Assembly (NCBI RefSeq): GCF_012524165.2
Contig: NZ_JABACJ020000021.1
Location: 38,494 to 102,493, forward strand
Source: Faecalicatena faecalis
Lineage (GTDB): Bacteria > Bacillota > Clostridia > Lachnospirales > Lachnospiraceae
Reading direction: 5' to 3'
DNA: 64,000 nucleotides
Each line of letters begins with the position of its first letter. The stretch's first letter is position 1. A program made the position numbers and the translations under genes. This document shows positions 35,638 through 44,199 of this stretch, piece by piece. The notes beneath the pieces were generated by a model. The model was not told the DNA's origin. It was given only the letters and a program-made list of their open reading frames with translations, and ran no database searches.

Positions 35638-37896
35638 ATGGAACAGGCATTGGAAATGATGTTGCAGCAGAAGTTTGGAAAGAGCATTCAGGATGCATCA
35701 AAGGAAGAGATTTACACAGCCCTGCTTTATGTGACAAAGGAAAAAATGCAGGGAATGAAGAGAAACGAAGGAAACAGGAAGTTATACTACATATCAGCAG
35801 AATTCCTGATCGGTAAGTTGTTATCCAACAACCTGATCAATCTGGGACTGTTTGAGGAGACAAGAGAGGTCCTTGAAAAACATGGACACAGCCTGACAGA
35901 GATCGAGGAGATAGAACTGGAACCATCCTTAGGTAACGGCGGACTGGGACGTCTGGCAGCATGCTTCCTGGACTCCATCGCAACCCTGGGACTGGAAGGG
36001 GACGGAGTTGGACTGAACTACCACGACGGATTATTTTTACAGAAATTCCACGATAACAAGCAGCAGGAAGAGAAGAACCCATGGATCACAGCAGATTCCT
36101 GGCTCAATAAGACAGACGTAAGTTTTGAAGTTCCATTTAAGGACTTCACACTGACTTCTACCATGTATGATATCGACGTGCCGGGATATAACAGCGGGTG
36201 CAACAAGCTTCACCTGTTCGACATAGATACGATAGATGAGTCCATCATCCATGACGGAATTCAGTTTGACAAAGAGGATATCAGAAAGAACCTGACCCTG
36301 TTCTTATACCCGGATGACAGCGATGAGAAGGGACAGCTCCTTCGTATTTACCAGCAGTACTTTATGGTAAGCAATGCGGCTCAGCTGATCTTAAAAGAGG
36401 CAGAGGCAAAGGGAATCAACCTGTATCATCTGCACGAGCACGTGTGCATCCAGATCAATGATACACACCCGACTATGGTCATCCCAGAACTGATCCGCCT
36501 GCTGACTGCAAGAGGATTCAATATCGATACCGCCATTGATGTGGTAAGAAAAACCTGTGCATACACCAACCATACCATTCTGGCAGAAGCACTGGAGAAA
36601 TGGCCGATCTACTATCTTGAGAAGGTCGTTCCGCACCTGCTTCCGATCATCCGTGAACTGGACGCAAGAGTAAGAAGAGACTTCCATGATGAGAGAGTCT
36701 ACATCATTGACAAGCAGGACCGCGTTCACATGGCACACATCGATATCCACTATGGATATGCGGTAAATGGTGTTGCAGCTCTGCACACAGAGATCCTCAA
36801 GGAGTCTGAATTGAAGCCGTTCTATGATATTTATCCGGCAAAATTCAATAACAAGACCAACGGAATTACCTTCCGCAGATGGCTCGTACACTGCAACCAC
36901 AGCCTGGCAGAATACTTAAAGGAACTGATCGGCCCTGGATATATGGAAAATGCCGATGAGCTGGAAAAACTTCTTGCATACAAAGATGATGAGGCTGTCC
37001 TTGGTAAATTAAAAGAGATCAAGAAGAACGCGAAGGTAGAATTGAAGAATTATCTGAAAATGACACAGAATGTGGATATCGATGAAAATGGTGTATTTGA
37101 TATCCAGATCAAACGTCTGCACGAGTACAAGAGACAGCAGATGAATGCATTGTATGCTATTTATAAATACAAGGAAATCAAGAAGGGCAACCTGCCAAAA
37201 CGTCCGATTACGATGATTTTCGGGGCAAAGGCAGCACCAGCTTACACGATCGCAAAGGATATCATCCACCTGCTTTTATGCCTGCAGCAGCTGATCGACA
37301 ATGACCCACAGGTCAGCCCATACTTAAAACTGGTGATGGTAGAGAACTACAATGTCACAAAGGCAGAAAAACTGATCCCGGCCTGCGATATTTCCGAGCA
37401 GATTTCCCTGGCATCCAAGGAAGCATCCGGAACAGGTAACATGAAGTTCATGTTAAACGGTGCGGTGACCTTAGGTACTGAGGACGGCGCTAACGTAGAA
37501 ATCCACCAGTTAGTCGGGGATGAGAACATTTACATTTTCGGTGAGAAATCAGAAAATGTCATCAAACTGTATGAGACAAACGGTTACTGCTCAGCAGACA
37601 TCTACGACAATGACCCGATGGTGGAGGAGCTGGTTGACTTTATCATCAGCAAGGACCTGATCCGCATCGGCGATCCAGTGAACCTGGGACGTCTGTACAA
37701 AGAACTTGTCAGTAAGGACTGGTTCATGACACTTCTGGATGTGAAGGATTACATTAAGACAAAAGAGCAGATGTTAGAGGATTATGAGGATGAGACCGCA
37801 TGGGCAAAGAAGATGCTTGTGAATATCGCGAAAGCAGGATTCTTCTCATCTGACAGAACTATTGCAGAATACAACAGAGATATCTGGCATTTATAG
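35638..37896 (+). CDS. glgP: Glycogen/maltodextrin phosphorylase
   Basis: This 752-residue GT35 enzyme uses PLP to release glucose-1-phosphate from alpha-1,4-glucans. The PLP lysine is K603 in GTGNMKFMLNGA, followed by TLGTEDGANVEI. The N-terminal motifs SLGNGGLGRLAACFLDS and GVGLNYHDGLF are intact. Length is typical of the short bacterial form, without the regulatory extension of animal enzymes. It lies in the maltodextrin cluster, so maltodextrin from the importer is a probable substrate along with stored glycogen. Confidence 0.93.
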   Translation: MEQALEMMLQQKFGKSIQDASKEEIYTALLYVTKEKMQGMKRNEGNRKLYYISAEFLIGKLLSNNLINLGLFEETREVLEKHGHSLTEIEEIELEPSLGNGGLGRLAACFLDSIATLGLEGDGVGLNYHDGLFLQKFHDNKQQEEKNPWITADSWLNKTDVSFEVPFKDFTLTSTMYDIDVPGYNSGCNKLHLFDIDTIDESIIHDGIQFDKEDIRKNLTLFLYPDDSDEKGQLLRIYQQYFMVSNAAQLILKEAEAKGINLYHLHEHVCIQINDTHPTMVIPELIRLLTARGFNIDTAIDVVRKTCAYTNHTILAEALEKWPIYYLEKVVPHLLPIIRELDARVRRDFHDERVYIIDKQDRVHMAHIDIHYGYAVNGVAALHTEILKESELKPFYDIYPAKFNNKTNGITFRRWLVHCNHSLAEYLKELIGPGYMENADELEKLLAYKDDEAVLGKLKEIKKNAKVELKNYLKMTQNVDIDENGVFDIQIKRLHEYKRQQMNALYAIYKYKEIKKGNLPKRPITMIFGAKAAPAYTIAKDIIHLLLCLQQLIDNDPQVSPYLKLVMVENYNVTKAEKLIPACDISEQISLASKEASGTGNMKFMLNGAVTLGTEDGANVEIHQLVGDENIYIFGEKSENVIKLYETNGYCSADIYDNDPMVEELVDFIISKDLIRIGDPVNLGRLYKELVSKDWFMTLLDVKDYIKTKEQMLEDYEDETAWAKKMLVNIAKAGFFSSDRTIAEYNRDIWHL

Positions 37897-37915
37897 AAAA
37901 GGCAGGATATAAGAA

Positions 37916-37954
37916 CAGCATGTGGAAAAGTTTTTCGCAAATCTCCACATGCTG
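37916..37954 (+). repeat. Intercistronic hairpin between glgP and malQ
   Basis: CAGCATGTGGA (37916-37926) pairs perfectly with TCCACATGCTG (37944-37954). The malQ ribosome site (AAGGAG) follows directly. With no T-run it is more likely an mRNA-processing or stability element than a terminator. Confidence 0.6.
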
Positions 37955-37973
37955 TGGATAAGGAGATAGAACC

Positions 37974-39440
37974 ATGAAAAAAGCAGGGATTTTGATGCCG
38001 GTATCTTCTCTTCCGTCCAGAACGGGAGTGGGGGAACTGGGAAAAGAGACATACCGCTTTATCGAATTGTTAAAAGAAAACGGCGTGAAGATCTGGCAGA
38101 TCCTGCCTTTGAATCCGGTTGGATACGGGAACTCCCCGTATCAGCCGTATTCTTCCTGCGCAGGTGACGAGCTGTACATCAGCCTGGATGCACTCTGCGA
38201 GGAAGGGCTGCTAGAGGAGCTGCCCCCGTCATTTCGGGAAATGGAAAAGACGGTAGACTATGATGCGGTCCGTGCATTTAAAGAGCCGTATTTACGCGAG
38301 GCTTTCCGTAATTTCAGTGAAAAAGAGTGGCTCCAGGAAGAGGAGTATCAGGAATTTGCCTCCCAGGAATGGGTCTATGAGTATGGCGTGTTCCGTGCAC
38401 TGAAAGCGGCAAACGGTGGAGTCTGCTGGAACGAGTGGAAACAGGAGGATAAGGACTGGCCAAAGAAGCGTACCGAATTATCTGCGGAAATCGAGCTGGA
38501 GGCACAGTACCAAATGTTCCTGCAATACCTGTTCTACCGCCAGTGGATGCAGGTAAAAACCGCAGCCAATGAAAGCGGAATCGAGATCATGGGAGACGTG
38601 CCGTTCTATGTGGGCGTGGATTCCGTGGATGTGTGGGCAGGAAAAGATAACTTCCTTCTCGATACGGATGGAAGACCGATCTTCATCGCCGGAGTCCCAC
38701 CGGATTATTTCAGTGCGACAGGCCAAAGATGGGGCAACCCGATCTATGACTGGGACTATATGAAGGAAAAGGATTATCAGTTCTGGGTAGATCGGATCGG
38801 CTACAGCAGCCGTCTGTTCGACATCATCAGGATCGATCATTTCCGTGCATTTGACACCTTCTGGAAGATTCCGGCATCCTGTCCGACAGCCGTCGAGGGA
38901 GAATGGATCGAGGCGCCGGGATACGAGGTGATCGATACCCTGAAAGCAAAGATCAAAGGGCTGAACCTGGTGGCAGAGGACCTGGGCGACCTGAGACCGG
39001 AAGTGCTGGAGTTGAAAGACCACTATCAGTTAAAAGGAATGAAGGTCCTTGTATTTTCCATAGAGACAGGCGGAAAATACGCCTATGACAGCTTCCATGA
39101 TGTGGAAAATATGATCATCTATACAGGCACACATGACAATGATACACTGATGGAATGGTATGAAGGGCTGACCACCGCGGCAAAAAGAAAAGTCCGCCAG
39201 TTCCTGAAACGGGAAGGATATAAACTGGGTTCTGTCCATGACAGGCTGGTTGCTTACGCGCTGGACTGTAAGGCTGAATATGCAATCCTTCCGATGGCGG
39301 ATATCCTGGGCCTGGGAAAAGAAGGGCATATGAACACACCGGGAACCGTTGGATCTCCGAACTGGGAGTGGCGGATGCCTGGGTTTGAAGAAGCGGAAAA
39401 GATGCTGAAGCGTTACCGGGGATTGATTGAGAATCGATAA
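37974..39440 (+). CDS. malQ: 4-alpha-glucanotransferase (amylomaltase, GH77)
   Basis: This 488-residue enzyme of the short bacterial type opens with the GH77 signature GILMPVSSLPSRTGVGELG and contains NSPYQPYSS. Catalytic residues are D288 (IRIDHFR), E335 (VAEDLG) and D388 (GTHDND). It transfers alpha-1,4-glucan segments so that short maltodextrins become substrates for the phosphorylase encoded upstream. Cytoplasmic. It is followed by a strong intrinsic terminator. Confidence 0.94.
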   Translation: MKKAGILMPVSSLPSRTGVGELGKETYRFIELLKENGVKIWQILPLNPVGYGNSPYQPYSSCAGDELYISLDALCEEGLLEELPPSFREMEKTVDYDAVRAFKEPYLREAFRNFSEKEWLQEEEYQEFASQEWVYEYGVFRALKAANGGVCWNEWKQEDKDWPKKRTELSAEIELEAQYQMFLQYLFYRQWMQVKTAANESGIEIMGDVPFYVGVDSVDVWAGKDNFLLDTDGRPIFIAGVPPDYFSATGQRWGNPIYDWDYMKEKDYQFWVDRIGYSSRLFDIIRIDHFRAFDTFWKIPASCPTAVEGEWIEAPGYEVIDTLKAKIKGLNLVAEDLGDLRPEVLELKDHYQLKGMKVLVFSIETGGKYAYDSFHDVENMIIYTGTHDNDTLMEWYEGLTTAAKRKVRQFLKREGYKLGSVHDRLVAYALDCKAEYAILPMADILGLGKEGHMNTPGTVGSPNWEWRMPGFEEAEKMLKRYRGLIENR

Positions 39441-39451
39441 GATGTGAAAAG

Positions 39452-39495
39452 AAAAGGGCATGTATATCTGTGGGTAGATCCATGCCCTTTTTATA
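39452..39495 (+). terminator. Intrinsic terminator after malQ
   Basis: AAAAGGGCATG (39452-39462) pairs with CATGCCCTTTT (39481-39491), with inner ATCT/AGAT pairs and a trailing T-run. It ends the main maltodextrin enzyme operon. Confidence 0.8.
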
Positions 39496-39603
39496 TACCC
39501 GAAAATAGGAAAAAATGCCGGAATACGCTTGGAAAATGGCGATTCGCGGCTTGCTGATATATTTTTTGAGAATGGAAAGATTGATAGCTAACAGGAGGCA
39601 GGC

Positions 39604-41358
39604 ATGGAATTTACAGCAGTTTATCACAAGACATCAGAGCAGATGAGCTATGCACTGGATGAGAATGACCTGGTCGTGAACTTGAAGACAGGGTACGACG
39701 TAAAACAGGTCTTTATCCATTATGGCGACCCATATGACGCCGGGATTTTAGGCGGCTGTGAGGTATGGCATGGAAAACGGGAGGAGATCTGCTATAAGAA
39801 GCGTCTTCGTCATCAGCTTTGGTGGACGACCACGTTGAGGCCGCAGTATAAGCGGTGCAAGTACTATTTTGAACTGCATACGGACCGGGAAGTGTGGTAT
39901 TATTTAGAGGATGGATTTCTTACTGAAGAGCAGTTGAACATGGAAGGCAGAATGCTCCAGTGTTTTACCGTGCCGTGGATGAATCCGGCGGATATAAACA
40001 GGACGCCAGAGTGGGTGAATGATACGATCTGGTATCAGATTTTCCCGGACCGTTTCTGCAATGGAACACCGGAGAAAAATACACCGGATATAAAGCCCTG
40101 GCAGACAGGCTGTGTGAAAAATGAGGAGCGCTATGGAGGTAATCTGGAAGGAATCCGTCAGAAGCTGCCTTATTTAAGAGAATTGGGGATTACAGGAATC
40201 TATCTCAATCCGATCATGGAGGCAGAGTCCAACCACAAATATGATACAAAGGATTATACAAAGATCGATCCTCATTTTGGAGAGAAAGAAGATTTTACAA
40301 GACTGGTAAAAGAGGCACATGGGCAGGGAATCAGAGTGATGGTAGATGCGGTATTCAATCACTGCGGACGGCAATTCGCTCCGTGGCAGGACGTGCTTAA
40401 AAAGGGGCAGAACTCCCCTTATGCAGACTGGTTCATGATAAATGACTGGTCCCTTTTGAACAAAAGGGCGGATACTAGGGATGGCAGATTTTATTCCTTT
40501 GCGTTTACAGATGGAATGCCGAAAATCAATACGAATAATGAAGAAGTGGTTTCCTATTTCTGCAAAGTATGTGAAGACTGGATTCGCGATTATGATATTG
40601 ATGGAATCCGTTTTGATGTGGGAAATGAAGTGTCTCACCGTTTCCTGAGACGCCTTCGGGAACATTTAAAGGGCATCAAGCCGGATATTTACCTGCTGGG
40701 AGAAATCTGGCACGATGCAGGTCCGTGGCTTAACGGGGATGAGTATGATTCTGTTATGAATTACCCGCTGATGAGCGGCATCCACGATTTCTTCCTGGAT
40801 GAGAGCCTTGATAAGCTGGAGTTTGAATATATGGTGAACCGCTGTTATACGATGTATATGCAGCAGAATAATAACGTGATGTTCAACCTTCTGGATTCAC
40901 ACGATACAGAACGCCTGATGAACCGATTCCATAATCTGGACATTTTTTATCAACAGCTCGCAATCCTGTTCACCATGCCGGGAAGCCCCTGCATTTATTA
41001 TGGCACGGAAATCGCGATGGAGGGCGGATTTGACCCGGACTGCCGCAGGTGTATGCCCTGGGATGAGATTGATTCCAGAGAAAATCAGACACGTATCGGG
41101 GCTGTGCGCACTCTGATCGAGATGAGAAAAAAGGAGGATGCATGCAGAAGCCTATATTTCCATTTCCCGGACGAGTATCCGCAGAAACGATGTGTGGAAT
41201 ATATCAAGCTAGATGCACAGGGGCGGGAAATCGAAGTGCTGCTTAACTGCTCGGCAGAGGACATGGAAGTGAAAGCTGGGGGAGAGGTCCTGTTTGGCCG
41301 AAATTTCTCAGGCGGGATTCTGGGAGAGAACGGGACACTGATTCGAAGGAAACAATAA
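39604..41358 (+). CDS. GH13 cyclomaltodextrinase/neopullulanase-like hydrolase
   Basis: This 584-residue protein has an N-terminal N-domain (about 1-125) typical of GH13_20 enzymes and a catalytic barrel starting around NDTIWYQIFPDRF. Catalytic residues are D338 (GIRFD), E367 (LLGEIW) and D434 (SHD); VDAVFNHCG is the metal/His region. It probably hydrolyses cyclomaltodextrins, maltodextrins or pullulan-like oligosaccharides in the cytoplasm. GGAGG precedes the ATG. It sits just after the malQ terminator and so may have its own transcription. Confidence 0.88.
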   Translation: MEFTAVYHKTSEQMSYALDENDLVVNLKTGYDVKQVFIHYGDPYDAGILGGCEVWHGKREEICYKKRLRHQLWWTTTLRPQYKRCKYYFELHTDREVWYYLEDGFLTEEQLNMEGRMLQCFTVPWMNPADINRTPEWVNDTIWYQIFPDRFCNGTPEKNTPDIKPWQTGCVKNEERYGGNLEGIRQKLPYLRELGITGIYLNPIMEAESNHKYDTKDYTKIDPHFGEKEDFTRLVKEAHGQGIRVMVDAVFNHCGRQFAPWQDVLKKGQNSPYADWFMINDWSLLNKRADTRDGRFYSFAFTDGMPKINTNNEEVVSYFCKVCEDWIRDYDIDGIRFDVGNEVSHRFLRRLREHLKGIKPDIYLLGEIWHDAGPWLNGDEYDSVMNYPLMSGIHDFFLDESLDKLEFEYMVNRCYTMYMQQNNNVMFNLLDSHDTERLMNRFHNLDIFYQQLAILFTMPGSPCIYYGTEIAMEGGFDPDCRRCMPWDEIDSRENQTRIGAVRTLIEMRKKEDACRSLYFHFPDEYPQKRCVEYIKLDAQGREIEVLLNCSAEDMEVKAGGEVLFGRNFSGGILGENGTLIRRKQ

Positions 41359-41398
41359 CATAGCATACAATATAAATTAAATTGAACCCCATTGAGGC

Positions 41399-41429
41399 AG
41401 TAACGAAATGGATTGCATATATCCGATTT
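41399..41429. repeat. Dispersed hairpin repeat A, copy 2
   Basis: This copy agrees with 1-31 at 24 of 31 positions by eye. The stem survives as AAATGGA/TCCGATT with one wobble and one mismatch. It lies between the cyclomaltodextrinase-like gene and the acetyltransferase gene. Confidence 0.5.
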
Positions 41430-41449
41430 GACTAGGAAGGAGAAGGCAG

Positions 41450-42070
41450 ATGGATAATATTACACGAAGAGATTCCGGCATGGCTTATATATCAGATGAT
41501 GCCGTTATGGAGGAACAGAAAGTATGCAGGAAGATTTTGCAAAAGCTGAATTTTATGGACCGTTCGGATTTTGACGGGATCGTCAGGACGGTGAAAGAGC
41601 TGTTGGGAGAATCCGAGGATGCATTTATCAATCCTCCATTTTACTGTGACTATGGTTCCCATATTAAAGTGGGAAAGAATTTTTTTGCAAATTATAACTG
41701 TACAATCATTGACGTTGCCCCGGTAACCATTGGGGATAACTGTCAGCTGGCGCCGAATGTGGCTATTTATACGGCGGGACACCCGGTACATCCTGTTTCC
41801 AGAAATTCCATGTACGAGTATGGAATCGAGGTGACGATCGGGGATAATGTGTGGATCGGCGGAAATACCGTGATCCTGCCCGGTGTACATATCGGAAGCA
41901 ATACGGTAATCGGCGCAGGGAGTGTGGTCACAAAAGATATTCCGGATTGGTGCGTGGCAGCGGGAAATCCATGTAAGGTCGTGAGGAAGATCACGGAAGA
42001 GGATAAGAAGTATTACTATAAGGACAGGCAGTTTGATGACGAGGCCTGGGAGCAGATTAAGGGGCTCTAG
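41450..42070 (+). CDS. maa: Maltose O-acetyltransferase-like hexapeptide acetyltransferase
   Basis: This 206-residue left-handed beta-helix acetyltransferase belongs to the maltose/galactoside acetyltransferase group. Hexapeptide repeats run from about residue 70 to 175 (IKVGKNFFAN, VTIGDNCQLAPNVAIYTAGHPVHP, VTIGDNVWIGGNTVILPGVHIGSNTVIGAGSVV). The active-site His is in AGHPVHP (H111 or H114). Characterised enzymes acetylate maltose or glucose from acetyl-CoA, perhaps to remove excess sugar. AAGGAG precedes the ATG. It fits the end of the maltodextrin cluster. Confidence 0.88.
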   Translation: MDNITRRDSGMAYISDDAVMEEQKVCRKILQKLNFMDRSDFDGIVRTVKELLGESEDAFINPPFYCDYGSHIKVGKNFFANYNCTIIDVAPVTIGDNCQLAPNVAIYTAGHPVHPVSRNSMYEYGIEVTIGDNVWIGGNTVILPGVHIGSNTVIGAGSVVTKDIPDWCVAAGNPCKVVRKITEEDKKYYYKDRQFDDEAWEQIKGL

Positions 42071-42138
42071 GAGGAAGAAGTTTCTGCTGAATCACGGATA
42101 AAAATCATAATTAAAGCTTTAGAAAAATGAAAGACGAT

Positions 42139-42179
42139 AAAGCAGCACAAAATCGTGGGAAACGTTTTGTGCTGCTTTT
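42139..42179. terminator. Bidirectional terminator between maa and L25
   Basis: AAAGCAGCACAAAA (42139-42152) pairs perfectly with TTTTGTGCTGCTTT (42165-42178). A-rich and T-rich flanks allow termination of both convergent genes. Confidence 0.85.
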
Positions 42180-42181
42180 GC

Positions 42182-42766
42182 CTATGCTGTTTCTTCATTT
42201 TCAGTATCAGATACCGGTACACTATTGTGGACAGGTGTGACTGTTACAACAACATCATCAAGAGGTGTGATCAGACTGATTTCTTTATTTTTAGCAATAT
42301 CCAGATCACAAACACGGATGGTTTCGCCGACTTTCATATCTCCTACATCAATGTTGATTCTGTCAATTAAAGCGGATGGAAGTGCCCGGTAAGAAATCTC
42401 CTTTAGTGTTTCCTGGGGAACTCCAGAAACTACCTTATCTGGATTAATCATCACAATTTCGGCTACAGAGTGAACCTTTTCGTTGCTTACCAAAACCTGA
42501 AAATCAATCTCATCAATTTGACTTTTCATGGAATTGAATACGATATCCTTTATAAGGACCTCATATGTATGGTCTTCAATATCCAACATAATCTGGCTTC
42601 CTTTGTTGTAGGTTTTAAGGAGCTGAGCCGCATCAAATTGCTTGATCTTTAATGGGACAGAGCCTGGAAAATCCTTTCCATACAGGTTTCCAGTGACAAA
42701 TCCTTCTCTTCTGAGTCTTTTAGCTTTAATCTTCATGCACCTTTTTTCAGCTTTTAAAGTATACAT
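42182..42766 (-). CDS. rplY: 50S ribosomal protein L25 / general stress protein Ctc
   Basis: This 194-residue protein has the 5S-rRNA-binding L25 domain (about 1-90; LRREGFVTGNLYGKDF) and the C-terminal TL5 domain (about 100-185; ALPSALIDRINIDVGDMKVGETIRVCDL), the two-domain Ctc form. It binds 5S rRNA in the large ribosomal subunit. AGGAGG precedes the ATG at 42766, preferred to a longer upstream frame. An extended -10 (TGCTATAAT on the minus strand, 42846-42854) lies about 80 bases upstream. It stands alone between two terminator/promoter regions. Confidence 0.9.
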   Translation of the reverse strand: MYTLKAEKRCMKIKAKRLRREGFVTGNLYGKDFPGSVPLKIKQFDAAQLLKTYNKGSQIMLDIEDHTYEVLIKDIVFNSMKSQIDEIDFQVLVSNEKVHSVAEIVMINPDKVVSGVPQETLKEISYRALPSALIDRINIDVGDMKVGETIRVCDLDIAKNKEISLITPLDDVVVTVTPVHNSVPVSDTENEETA

Positions 42767-42845
42767 TGTATTTCCTCCTAAAATCTGAGTGCTTAGCATC
42801 CTTCTGCAATGAGGTTCTGTTAAGTGTTTTTCCTGTTACAGTTAT

Positions 42846-42875
42846 ATTATAGCAGATATAGCAGAAACAGATTAA
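42846..42875 (-). promoter_or_regulatory. Promoter of the L25/Ctc gene
   Basis: On the minus strand TTAATC (42870-42875), an 18-base spacer and TATAAT (42846-42851), with an upstream TG, make an extended -10 promoter. No sigma-B-like element is evident, although Ctc is a stress protein in Bacillus. Confidence 0.5.
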
Positions 42876-42967
42876 CCAATTATAAATTATTTTGAAGGTT
42901 TTCTTTGTGAAAAAAGAGGTGTTATTAAGAGGAAATGTTCCAGTTCCCCCGCGTCATTTGTCAATCT

Positions 42968-42999
42968 GCGTAAAGTAATCGACGAATGAACTGTATTAA
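42968..42999. repeat. Dispersed repeat B, copy 2
   Basis: This copy agrees with 24811-24842 at 25 of 32 positions without gaps. It ends 58 bases before the TATAAT of the FeoB-associated gene promoter; the other copy ends 62 bases before its own TATAAT. Confidence 0.45.
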
Positions 43000-43010
43000 G
43001 AAAATGCTAA

Positions 43011-43027
43011 TTGAGAAAAGTTATCAA
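43011..43027. promoter_or_regulatory. Fur-box-like palindrome 1
   Basis: This 17-base inverted repeat, TTGAGAAAAGTTATCAA, lies just upstream of the -35. Its inner 15 bases match the classical 7-1-7 Fur box at 11 of 14 defined positions. It is identical to the second copy at 14 of 17 positions. Confidence 0.55.
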
Positions 43028-43033
43028 AAATCC

Positions 43034-43062
43034 TTGACTTTTACAGAACAGGAAGATATAAT
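43034..43062 (+). promoter_or_regulatory. Strong promoter of the iron-related unit
   Basis: TTGACT (43034-43039), a 17-base spacer and a perfect TATAAT (43057-43062) form the most consensus-like sigma-A promoter in the window. Fur-box-like palindromes lie on both sides of it. Confidence 0.75.
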
Positions 43063-43072
43063 AACTATGTAA

Positions 43073-43089
43073 TTGAAAATAATTATCAA
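43073..43089. promoter_or_regulatory. Fur-box-like palindrome 2
   Basis: TTGAAAATAATTATCAA lies around the expected transcription start. Its inner 15 bases match the Fur consensus (7-1-7 palindrome) at 13 of 14 defined positions. This position is typical for a repressor that blocks RNA polymerase when iron is plentiful. Confidence 0.65.
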
Positions 43090-43137
43090 ATACAAAGCAC
43101 GCCAATGTTATTATTCAATATAAAGGAGGCAGTTTTC

Positions 43138-43278
43138 ATGGGAACATTTATTGTAGGAGCGATTATTGTGGGGGCAGTAGTACTTATCGTCAGAGGAATG
43201 GTCCGCGATAAGAAGAATGGAAAATCCATACACTGTGGAGGTGATTGCAAGCATTGCGGCGGGCACTGCGGCCATTAG
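43138..43278 (+). CDS. FeoB-associated Cys-rich membrane peptide
   Basis: This 46-residue peptide has one N-terminal membrane helix (FIVGAIIVGAVVLIVRGMV) and a C-terminal Cys/His tail (CGGDCKHCGGHCGH), the layout of the FeoB-associated Cys-rich family. Such peptides are normally encoded next to feoB and are thought to assist ferrous iron transport. Here no feoA or feoB is nearby. AAAGGAGG lies 8 bases before the ATG. The promoter with two Fur-box-like sites supports iron control. Confidence 0.85.
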   Translation: MGTFIVGAIIVGAVVLIVRGMVRDKKNGKSIHCGGDCKHCGGHCGH

Positions 43279-43449
43279 GAACGGGCAGGGACGAAAGAAT
43301 TACCGTAAAGCTGTATCCTGAAATAGAATAAAATGTAAAATAGAAGCGCTTATTGAGAACAGGAGCTTATTTGAAGCAAAAATCTTCAAAGACCCCTCAA
43401 TCCCACTAGGCGCTTTTGATTTGGCAGAATATTACATAATGAGGTGAAT

Positions 43450-43851
43450 ATGAAGAAATTAATCAATGGTATATTTATCGGATCTGGATTTTTGTTGGTC
43501 GGACTTGGAGCTTTGGGGATTGCCCTTCCTCTCCTTCCGACAACCCCGTTTTTAGTACTGGCAGCGGTGTGTTTTGCAAAGGGATCAGAACGTTTCCACG
43601 CCTGGTTTTTAAGCAACAGACTTTACCAAAAGTATGTGGGGCCCGCGGTGAATAAAAAGGAGATGGAAAAGTCGGCAAAGAGAAAGACTCTTGGAACGTT
43701 GTGCCTGATTTTTATCATCAGCTTTTTGTTGGTGCCGATCTGGCATGCAAAGGCGGCCATCTTAGTGGTTGCGTTGTTCCACATCTACTATTTTTCCTTT
43801 AAGATCAAGACTGCACCTGTGCCTGGGAAGGAGCTCGCTGCAGATGAGTAA
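43450..43851 (+). CDS. DUF454 (YbaN family) inner-membrane protein
   Basis: This 133-residue protein has three to four hydrophobic stretches and the DUF454 signature: IGSGFLLVGLGALGIALPLLPTTPFLVLAAVCFAKGSERFHAWF. The biochemical function is unknown. GAGG lies 5 bases before the ATG at 43450. It lies 170 bases after the Cys-rich peptide and overlaps the next small gene by 8 bases, which suggests one transcript leading to the ABC exporter pair. Confidence 0.85.
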   Translation: MKKLINGIFIGSGFLLVGLGALGIALPLLPTTPFLVLAAVCFAKGSERFHAWFLSNRLYQKYVGPAVNKKEMEKSAKRKTLGTLCLIFIISFLLVPIWHAKAAILVVALFHIYYFSFKIKTAPVPGKELAADE

Positions 43852-44002
43852 GAAGAGTGATGTGCAAAAGGAGCGGGAACAGGAAAGGATTCGCCAGGTC
43901 ATGAGGTATGCCGGTCGGAGGATGCTATTCGTCCATCCAGTCATGGCAATGCGGCATGTGAGGGGTGGAACAATCAAAGAGAAGAGGAGACAGACATCAT
44001 GA
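43844..44002 (+). CDS. Small basic hypothetical protein, 52 residues
   Basis: I do not recognise a family. The predicted peptide starts MSKKSDVQKEREQERIRQVM, is rich in Arg and Lys, and has no membrane segment. It overlaps the end of DUF454 by 8 bases in another frame and shares an ATGA with the next gene. AAGGAG is 10 bases upstream. The compact overlaps on both sides favour a real, coupled gene; otherwise it would be spacer. Confidence 0.5.
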   Translation: MSKKSDVQKEREQERIRQVMRYAGRRMLFVHPVMAMRHVRGGTIKEKRRQTS

Positions 44003-44199
44003 AAAAATATGGGGAAATAATATTTTACATCACAACTGTGATTATGATTCTTTCGGGGGTTGGCATCCACCCATTGGGCGGGATACTGGCGGTCAAGATC
44101 ATCCACAAGGCATCCGGGCTTTTATTCTGTATATTCCTGATTGGGCATGCATCTCGTTACGGAAGAAGATTCAGGAGGAAAAAAGCAAATGTTTCATAA
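43999..44199 (+). CDS. Small two-helix membrane protein with spaced histidines
   Basis: This 66-residue protein has two hydrophobic segments (about 7-20 and 28-48) and a basic tail. Histidines are at 24, 36 and 50; the H36/H50 spacing and flanking hydrophobic residues recall heme-ligating helices of DUF4405/cytochrome b561-like proteins, but this is only a resemblance. It overlaps the previous small gene by 4 bases and the ABC gene by 11, so it belongs to this operon. Confidence 0.6.
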   Translation: MKKYGEIIFYITTVIMILSGVGIHPLGGILAVKIIHKASGLLFCIFLIGHASRYGRRFRRKKANVS

